Shown: piece after piece, positions 56,940 through 64,000 of the stretch | How positions within the stretch are numbered: position 1 is the stretch's first letter | How the letters are laid out: the number at the start of each line of letters is the position of its first letter | From: Liolophura sinensis | Taxonomy: Eukaryota; Mollusca; Polyplacophora; Chitonida; Chitonidae | Reading direction: 5' to 3' | Length of the DNA: 64,000 bases | Assembly: GCF_032854445.1 (NCBI RefSeq) | Contig: NC_088301.1 | Coordinates: 23,346,226-23,410,225 of the forward strand | Notes under the pieces: generated by a model | Told to the model about the DNA's origin: nothing | What the model saw: the letters and a program-made list of their open reading frames with translations, nothing else | The model's database searches: none | Position numbers and translations under genes: made by a program

Positions 56940-57225
56940 AGAGGACAACCTGTCTATATCTACTCACCATGATGTGGCTGAAATTCTGCAGAGATGATGT
57001 TAAGGCATAATCATTCTATCTCTCCCTATATTTATACATTATATATCTCCCATGCAAGCATCCCATACATATAGGTCGCTCACTCACTGCTTTTCGCCTG
57101 CTCTCCCCATGCATAAATGCATGCAGCTGTATAGTGTGTAAAGTGACAAACATCGACAAAGAGCAATTTGAGCACTACTTAAGTTGTTAAACTGTGCTAA
57201 ATTAAGCGGAAGTGAGTGGACCGAG
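56940..57225 (+). repeat. Direct repeat D1, copy 1
   Basis: About 285 bases repeated at 58.045-58.322 kb: AGAGGACAACCT, TCACCATGATGTG, GCAAGCATCCCATACA, GAGCAATTTGAGCACTACTT, TAAGCGGAAGTGAGTGGACC. It joins H2A codons directly at 57223. Confidence 0.9.
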
Positions 57226-57480
57226 CGAGTGGGAGCCGGAGCTCCTGTCTATCTGGCTGCCGTGCTCGAATACCTGGCTGCCGAAGTTCTCGAGTTGGCA
57301 GGAAACTCCGCACGTGACAACAAGAAGTCCAGAATTATTCCTCGACATCTCCAGCTGGCCGTCCGAAACGGTGAGGAATTGAACAGGCTCCTGTCCGGCG
57401 TCACCATCGCCCAGGGAGGTGTCTTGCCCAACATAAAGGCTGTACTGCTGCCCAAGAAGACCCGGAAGGCCGGCAAATAA
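57223..57480 (+). pseudogene. Histone H2A, 5'-truncated, intact 3' end
   Basis: 85 codons from [18 protein letters not shown] to KKTRKAGK. The first ~40 residues are replaced by repeat D1. There is no methionine in the remaining H2A part and no in-frame ATG upstream, only TTG. Sequence is closer to canonical H2A (RHLQLAV, VTIAQGG) than the gene at 49.08 kb. NDEEL has become NGEEL, removing one acidic-patch aspartate. The stem-loop at 57525-57540 and the U7-type element are perfect. Probably dead, truncated by a recombination at D1. Orientation matches H4 and H2B downstream. Confidence 0.9.
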
Positions 57481-57524
57481 GCGCCCAGAACACCGACTGT
57501 CCGTCAAGACACTATCCATCCAAC

Positions 57525-57540
57525 GGCCCTTTTCAGGGCC
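57525..57540 (+). terminator. Histone stem-loop of truncated H2A
   Basis: GGCCCTTTTCAGGGCC followed by TCTCCGGAAAGAACC. Confidence 0.93.
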
Positions 57541-58044
57541 AACCAATTCTCCGGAAAGAACCTTTTCCATCTAAGCACTTGTAATGCAATCCCATGCACT
57601 CACTTTTACGTACATGTCTATACGTACATATGTGTGCATAAACGTGTGCATGTGTATATGTATGCAGGATCTCAACGTACGTTCCCACGTGCACATTCCT
57701 GTATGTCTTCGTGTAAGCAATTAGCACGTTCTTCCAACATTCATTGAAGAATTAATCCGTTAAATTTACCAAAGTCTCTTGTCTAAGTGATTCTAGAATA
57801 CATTCTGCAAAGAGATTATTCCGTTAAATATAACACACATGTACATACACTCACACATTCTCTTAATGCAACATATTGATTCTATTACACTAACTTTGGG
57901 GTTATTATATGTTGAATATGACAGCATTACGTTATAACAAAATACATTTTATTACATCACTCAGATAACGGGCTTTCTGTTAAAATTAACACATTACTTC
58001 TAAATTTACATGTCCTATATATGAAATCTTACTTTCATGTAAGT

Positions 58045-58322
58045 AAGAGGACAACCTCTCTCTATATATACTCGCCATGATGTGCATGGCTGGAATTTTG
58101 CCGATGTGGCGATAAGGCATAATCATTACATATCCCCCATGCAAGCATCCCATACACATACAGGTTGCTCACTTAGTGATCTTCGTCTGCTCTTCCCATG
58201 CATGTATGCAGCTGTATATATAGTGTGTAGCGCAGTAAAGTGACAAACATCCACGAAGAGCAATTTGAGCACTACTTAAAGTGTTAAATTGTGCTAAATT
58301 AAGCGGAAGTGAGTGGACCGAG
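58045..58322 (+). repeat. Direct repeat D1, copy 2
   Basis: Second copy of 56.94-57.225 kb. It is followed not by H2A but by ACCCATCC and a SINE-I. Confidence 0.9.
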
Positions 58323-58339
58323 AACCCATCCATAAAGCT

Positions 58340-58485
58340 CCTATATTTATTTATTTATTTATTTTATTTATTTATTTACTTGCTTGCTTACTTGTTAATT
58401 GCTGTTTTACGCCGTGCTCAAGAATATTTCACTTATACCACGGCAGCCAGCATTATGGTGGGACGAAACCGGGCAGAGCCCGTGT
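58340..58485 (-). mobile_element. SINE-I 3' half with long (TTTA)n
   Basis: (TTTA)n, then TTTTACGCCGTGCTCAAGAA, TTTCACTTATACCACGGC and ATTATGGTGGGACGAAACCG. Confidence 0.9.
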
Positions 58486-58489
58486 AGCT

Positions 58490-59985
58490 TCCAACTTGTA
58501 TGTCCACGTATATATAAATAAGTCAATGAATGGAGGCATGCATACATGGACTCACACAAAAAATGTAATAATAATAAAGAAATAAAATAGACGGGTCCGC
58601 AGTTGGAGGACAAGTCACCATGCACCCTTTTGTGTCGAAAACAAAAACTAAATGGCCGCCCATTGTTAAAGCATTGGGGAAAAGGTCACCTTTTGCCATG
58701 GACTTCGCTAGCGACCAGTAAGGCCTACAGTTGTACAAAATAACTTGACGAAAGCTCTGCAGAAATACTCAGGCTATCTGGAAAGCTGAAAATTATACGA
58801 ATCAAACGGATACAAGATCGCTGACAGCGATTCGAACACAGACATTTTCCTGTGCAATAACGTTGGCAGGACCGTCTTCTGCACCCACGCCGCTTGTTAT
58901 ACTAAGGAGATCACGAGGTTTCTGCCTTTCGATCCGTCTTACAGAATAATGTGTCGAAGTGCACGTAAAGTATCACATGCGACAAACTCGTGTATAATCC
59001 CTGATCCAAATGCTCTGCATGGCTAGCGTGCGTGCATGTGCCTCGAGTAAACACACCATGCAACATAGCCTATATATGACTCTAATATTACGCCATCGTT
59101 TCCAGCACCACGTCACGGTGTATGCAGTTAATGCATATAGGCTTGCGCCTTACACATGAACGGTCGCCCCGCTGCATTGTGGGTAATCGGCCAAAATTTC
59201 GACGTGCCCTTCACACACGCCCCACCTCAACAGCTTTATAAACAAAGTCCGAGCTGTTGTCAACATTTTCACACCAAATTTGCCCACAAGAACCCTTCAT
59301 CAAAGTGCACTCCAAATGGATGCAACACTTGCCCGCCCAAAGCCAATGCTTCTCCAGGCATGTGCGCAGCGTTTTCACATTATGTGATGTATGCCCGTAT
59401 TTATTTCATTTCATCTTTATTTTATTTTATTTTTTTGGGGTGGCGTTTCAGTGTACTCGCCGATCTATATTTAGCCTACATGTAGATATACATACGTATA
59501 TATTCTACCTTAAACCGGAATTTTGGCCACTGGACAAAATGATTACACATCCCTGCACTGGCGTGGGTGTTATATAAAGTTTCTTGAATAGCGAGTACAC
59601 ATTTTGTGCAAGCTTGCACGGAGGTCCGTGCGTGCCATCTATACATCCGTGCATGCAGCATTGTAGTTGCAAGGAGATCGACATGCATGCATGCAGTGGC
59701 AGCAATGGACGCCGGCGTATGGACTGAGGTGCTTTCCCCATCGAACATACGTTCAGTATGTACATATGTAGCAAACCAAGTAGAATAAATGTGTGAAGAC
59801 ATTCTAGCTATTCGAGGAACACAGCAGGTACTGGTACGCCTGGAGCAATGTAACAGGGCAGTGCATAATGTAATAGGTTTAAGGTTAGGGGCTTGTGCAC
59901 GAGTGCCAAAACAGAGCTTCCCATTCGATGGCACCCTATAGATGTACGTAAAATGATGCTGTTGTCAAATGTATAGTGGCATATA
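58490..59985. other. No recognised gene
   Basis: Spacer between the truncated H2A and H4. The open frames around 59.16-59.93 kb on both strands overlap one another and show no domain I recognise. Confidence 0.45.
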
Positions 59986-59989
59986 CTTA

Positions 59990-60230
59990 GCTGTAGCTGT
60001 AGACAGCACAGGTCCGCGCAGGCATGCAGGAGAAGCAGGCTGACATGCAGGCCATGTAGCAGAGTTGGTTTTCGAGTGGCCGTTCAGGGGAAATAACTCT
60101 AAAGGGAATCTTTCTCATCGGTCCAGACCGAAATACGTGGCGCGCGCCAATCAGTGAACCTAAGTTGGAAAGTGCATTGCTGCTGGGGCAGCGTGTATAT
60201 AAGATCGCCCGTCTCCGATATGTGTGGTAT
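59990..60230 (+). promoter_or_regulatory. Promoter-like module related to 330-570 and 45.53-45.73 kb
   Basis: Shares GCAGGCTGACATGCAGGCCA, AGCAGAGTTGGTT and TAAGTTGGAAAG with those blocks. It contains GCGCCAATCAG (CAAT box, about 60147) and TATATAAG (60196-60203). No coding sequence follows within 500 bases. It may be the promoter of a lost histone gene. Confidence 0.4.
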
Positions 60231-60618
60231 GCTCTCAAAAAAGTCAATGTGCGCCGTGTCGTACGCACGTTTTGTACACAAGATGTGTGTGCGTCTCAGG
60301 TAGGCCTACTCATGCAATTTGATCACATTAAAAGTGTATGTATACGCTTGTTTGCCCGCCTCTTTTCACAGTTACCCCCATTCAGGACTTTGCCCAACAT
60401 TTAGTGCTTTTGCGTGTATTCAGATTTTGTCCATGCACCTCTACCTGAAGTGTGGAATCGATTTTCATGAAACTTAGCATATATAGGCCTACATCTTCTC
60501 TGTAATCTAAGCTTGTGTGTGTTGAAGGTTAATTACAATCGGGTAATTACTTTCATAATTAATCCCGTTATGGTGCTTGGTGCAATAATGGATTTTCATG
60601 TACACTGCATTCTCTTTG

Positions 60619-60652
60619 TGTGTGTGTGTGTGTGTGAGTGTGTGTGTGTGTT
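60619..60652. repeat. (TG)n microsatellite
   Basis: About 34 bases of TG with one GAGTG interruption. Confidence 0.9.
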
Positions 60653-60742
60653 TTTGCATCACTGTGGAATGAGAAGTGGGAGGGGGTGACGGGGGGATTG
60701 GGGCGGACGGGACAGACTGCTTTGGATCGAGGTATTCCTTAA

Positions 60743-61246
<504 letters not shown>

Positions 61247-61292
61247 ACTCCAGCTCCACTCGGACCACCAGCAGCAACAACAACAACCCAAC

Positions 61293-61308
61293 GGCCCTTT
61301 TCAGGGCC
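61293..61308 (+). terminator. Histone stem-loop of H4
   Basis: GGCCCTTTTCAGGGCC, then CTTCCCGAAAGAGATC as U7 target. Confidence 0.97.
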
Positions 61309-61329
61309 AACCAAATCTTCCCGAAAGAG

Positions 61330-62050
61330 ATCTTTCAGTCTTGAGCACTAGTGTGAAATTTTCATTATATGCATTCACAACCAGCTAGGTCAGTTCATGT
61401 CCGCGTGTTTCAAACGTGAGTAAACGCATGTCGATTTTCTCGTTCAATGTGTAACGTATACCCAACATCCCTTTAAACGCAGCTATATATACATGTCCAT
61501 TGACATGTACGTATTTTCTGGCATGCGTGTGCTCGTCCGCTTATTAAGGTGTTGCGGGCCAGTGTAGTGAAGAAAACCTGTATCGCCTATTTAGTTGGAC
61601 ACAACTTGACTATGAAAACACATCCATGAAGCCCTCCCAATACATATGAAGACACATACATGTACATGAGAACTGGGTCTGTATGCCCGGCATGAACTTT
61701 CAGTCAAAAGATTTCAAAAAAGTACCCCTGTACACGTTTACAGTTCTCTTACCATAGGGTACTCTGCCTGTCGTCAATACATGTCACCCGCCCACCCCCC
61801 CACCCACCGCCACTCATGAAACATTGCCTGCACTCAATCACACGACTCCACGGGGGCCTAAGCCGACTGAAATCCCACAATATATGCATGAGAAATTACA
61901 ATTGCATAATGGCAAAGGCGTGCATTGAGCTCCAAAGCAACAACCACATGGATGGAAACAGGTGAATTCAAAATGAACTTACGAACCCATTACGTACAAC
62001 ATGCGCACGTAAGTTTTGTATATGCAAGCACACATGCACACTTATACGCA
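61330..62050. other. Spacer without recognised feature
   Basis: Intergenic between H4 and a SINE. No gene or repeat seen. Confidence 0.5.
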
Positions 62051-62054
62051 TTAT

Positions 62055-62325
62055 AGGGTTCCTCCGTGGCTCAGTCGGTTAGCGCGCTAGTGCAGCGTAA
62101 CGACCCAAGAGCCTCTCATCAATGCATTGCAGTGTGAGTTCAAAGTCCAGCTCATGCTGACTTCCTCTCCGGACGTACGTGGGAAGGTCTTCCAGCAACC
62201 TGCACATGGTCGTGGGTTTCCCCCGGGCTCTGTCCGGTTTCCACCCACCATAATGCTGGCCGCCGTCGTATAAGTGAAATATTCTTGAGTACGGCGTAAA
62301 CACCAATCAAATAAATAAATAAATA
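62055..62325 (+). mobile_element. SINE-I, full length, best copy in the window
   Basis: The tRNA-like head has A-box CGTGGCTCAGTCGGTTAGCG and B-box-like GTGAGTTCAAAGTCC. The body contains CAGCTCATGCTGACTTCC, GGAAGGTCTTCCAGCAACC and CATAATGCTGGCCGCCGTCG. The tail is GAGTACGGCGTAAACACC and (AAAT)n. It is pol III-type and non-autonomous. Serves as the reference for the other copies listed. Confidence 0.95.
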
Positions 62326-62479
62326 TACGTATTATAGGCCTACATGTCCACGTGTCGGTGAAGGCATATAACATGTACATAGCAAATATACAGGTACGCG
62401 TGCAGAATGCGCACGGGTGTGGTAATCTTTGTGAACACTCAATCTCCTCGTAGCAGAGAAATATACGAAAACACGCCCG

Positions 62480-62568
62480 CCAATGATACATCACTTTTAG
62501 TGCTCTCTGTCAGGTCCGCGCTCCGCTTTTCCCTCCAACTTTACAAGCCGGGCTCGTCTTATAAAAGG
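62480..62568 (+). promoter_or_regulatory. H2B promoter
   Basis: GCCAATGATAC (CAAT), AGGTCCGCGCTCCGC and TTATAAAAGG (62559-62568), about 65 bases before the start codon. The same set survives at 12.65-12.74 kb and 47.9-47.99 kb. Confidence 0.85.
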
Positions 62569-62632
62569 CCGATCGCCTCCGTGGCACGTCACTCTACAGG
62601 GCTATCTCTGACTGAGCAGCAGCCGTACCGCC

Positions 62633-63007
62633 ATGGCACCCAAAACACCAACCGGCTCCAAAGGAGCAAAGAAGGCTATTAAGAAGTCTGCCCCAAAGTC
62701 CGGGGATAAGAAGAAGCGTAGGAGGAGGAAGGAAAGCTACGGCATCTACATCTACAAAGTCATGAAGCAGGTCCACCCTGACACCGGCATCTCGTCCAAG
62801 GCCATGTCCATCATGAACAGCTTTGTCAATGACATCTTCGAGCGGATCGCCGCCGAGGCCTCTCGTCTGGCTCACTACAACAAACGCTCCACCATCACGA
62901 GCCGGGAAATCCAGACCGCTGTCCGTCTTCTCCTGCCCGGTGAGCTGGCCAAGCACGCCGTCAGCGAAGGTACCAAGGCTGTCACTAAGTACACCAGCAG
63001 CAAGTAA
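62633..63007 (+). CDS. H2B: Histone H2B
   Basis: 124 residues, intronless: [20 protein letters not shown], a basic [18 protein letters not shown] repression motif, then the histone fold ([20 protein letters not shown]) and C-terminal [20 protein letters not shown] with the conserved ubiquitinable lysine. The start in GCCATGG is fixed by length and family. Pairs with H2A in the nucleosome. Stem-loop 28 bases after the stop; no break. An H2A-type promoter follows 0.9 kb downstream, the same H2B-H2A order as in the duplicated units. Confidence 0.99.
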   Translation: MAPKTPTGSKGAKKAIKKSAPKSGDKKKRRRRKESYGIYIYKVMKQVHPDTGISSKAMSIMNSFVNDIFERIAAEASRLAHYNKRSTITSREIQTAVRLLLPGELAKHAVSEGTKAVTKYTSSK

Positions 63008-63034
63008 ACTCCTCGCCGCTTGAAAACTCCCAAC

Positions 63035-63050
63035 GGCCCTTTTCAGGGCC
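63035..63050 (+). terminator. Histone stem-loop of H2B
   Basis: GGCCCTTTTCAGGGCC followed by TTCCCGGAAGAGTAC. Confidence 0.97.
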
Positions 63051-63177
63051 AACCAACCCTTCCCGGAAGAGTACTTTCTGTTTCTGAGCACTAGTTCTTG
63101 AGCGTTCAACGTGTACAGTTACCCTGTACCGTGTGATATCATAGTAATTCGGGTGTATGCAAGTCGTTTAGTTCCCC

Positions 63178-63179
<2 letters not shown>

Positions 63180-63234
<55 letters not shown>
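63180..63234. repeat. (TA)n(TG)n microsatellite
   Basis: About 34 bases of TA and about 18 of TG. The surrounding spacer 63.07-63.86 kb has no recognised gene, only a C-run at 63751-63762. Confidence 0.95.
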
Positions 63235-63869
63235 ACAGCACAGATAGTATAGAGAGCGAAGCTTGATCAATATATAAACAACCCCCACTCGCCTCCCTCA
63301 ACGGCGATGACCCCAGACATCTGATGCGAATATGCCTTTATTTATAATACTGCATGCGACATGTCTACACTATGTGGTTTGTACCGGCACTGTATATATT
63401 TGGCCTGTCGTGTATTGATGGCTTTACAAACGGAACCACCTCTCTTAACCCGCACTCTCGCCAGCGCAAACCAGCTAAAACGACACATTTCCACACCTCT
63501 CGCGCTCTGTCTACATGTATGTAGATATATATTTACTGCATGTTTCATCATGTCAGTTCAAGGCAGGTTACCCGAGCATTTCCCTCGACAAGAAAACTAT
63601 AGCCAGACTGTAAACACATCGCTTATGCTGCACAAACAAACGGTTGCATAAATAGTTTGTCATATATTACACAACCCTTATCATTTAACTCGATAAAGAA
63701 GTCATGTCCACAGCTGTCTTTTTCTATCTATCCATCATCCCCTCTTCCTCCCCCCCCCCCCCAACAAAACCCAACCCCGACAGCCTGTATCCACAAGGCT
63801 TTGTTCCTGAACAGTTTTGCGCCTAAAAGCGCGGACCTTTCAGAGAGCCATGCTCATCGCCTAACACGG

Positions 63870-64000
63870 CTCGGGGATTGGTCGCCCGCCAAAACCTGCC
63901 TAAAAATAGCAGAATCCTCCTCGGCAGTATAAAAGCGCTGACTAAACTCGGAAGCCAGTTTACATAAACTCCAATATTGCACATGACTTTCTAAATTGGA
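63870..64000 (+). promoter_or_regulatory. H2A-type promoter at window edge, gene outside
   Basis: GGGGATTGGTCGCC (inverted CAAT), CTAAAAATAGCAGAAT (63900-63915) and TATAAAAG (63928-63935) reproduce the H2A promoter at 48.9-49.0 kb. The start codon should lie just beyond base 64000. Confidence 0.8.

Noticed and set aside
59156-59934. Overlapping 100-150-codon frames on both strands
   Set aside because: No domain, no splice sites, and mutual overlap; likely chance in a repeat-derived spacer.
62055-62130. Possible tRNA gene
   Set aside because: Has A- and B-box-like sequences but no cloverleaf or acceptor stem; it is the head of SINE-I.
62594-63109. A 171-codon minus-strand frame over H2B
   Set aside because: Antisense shadow created by the GC-rich H2B codons; the same applies to frames opposite H4 and H2A.

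Overview
Metazoan nuclear DNA, almost certainly lophotrochozoan and probably a mollusc. The genes are intron-bearing, the histone genes are replication-type with the classic 3' stem-loop instead of a poly(A) signal, and the window is full of tRNA-derived SINEs of kinds I associate with molluscan genomes (cores 'AGAATATTTCACTTATACGA' and 'GGGGTTTAACGTCGTAC'). The species cannot be named from the sequence alone. There is no bacterial-style gene organisation.

Layout. (1) 1-20.15 kb and 35.6-46.08 kb are two arms of a decayed inverted duplication. Reading inward, each arm holds a DUF229-type membrane protein gene (intact at 1.3-3.2 kb, a relic at 43.8-44.8 kb), a fossil Polinton/Maverick (6-11.5 kb; 39.5-43.4 kb), an orphan histone 3' stem-loop, a histone H2A pseudogene (14.15-14.53 kb; 38.92-39.18 kb) and a relic of a coiled-coil gene (17.1-20.15 kb; 35.8-38.65 kb). 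(2) Between the arms, on the minus strand (33.1-22.4 kb), lies a multi-exon gene for a type I membrane protein: signal peptide, EGF-like domain, fucolectin-type (FTP/F5-8C-like) lectin domain, EGF-like stalk, one TM helix and a cytoplasmic tail. Its introns carry SINEs, a Tc1/mariner relic and several minisatellites. (3) 46.1-55.4 kb is a third, direct copy of the H2B-H2A-coiled-coil unit. Here H2A (49.08 kb) and the seven-exon coiled-coil gene (50.5-54.35 kb) look intact, while H2B is reduced to a promoter remnant. (4) 55.3-64 kb is a histone cluster: a 5'-truncated H2A (57.2 kb), intact H4 (60.9 kb), intact H2B (62.6 kb), and at the right edge an H2A-type promoter whose gene lies outside the window. 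No H3 or H1 coding sequence was found.

Relationships. A SINE and a MITE-like element sit at matching intron positions in both inverted arms but not in the direct copy. This implies that the two arms are sisters and the 49-54 kb unit is the outgroup. A novel coiled-coil gene is paired with H2A in all three units, which makes it the most interesting candidate here: a lineage-specific, basic, coiled-coil protein amplified together with a histone gene. I do not recognise its family.

Limits. Exon joins, SINE ends and arm limits were read by eye. Several introns may contain small exons I missed.
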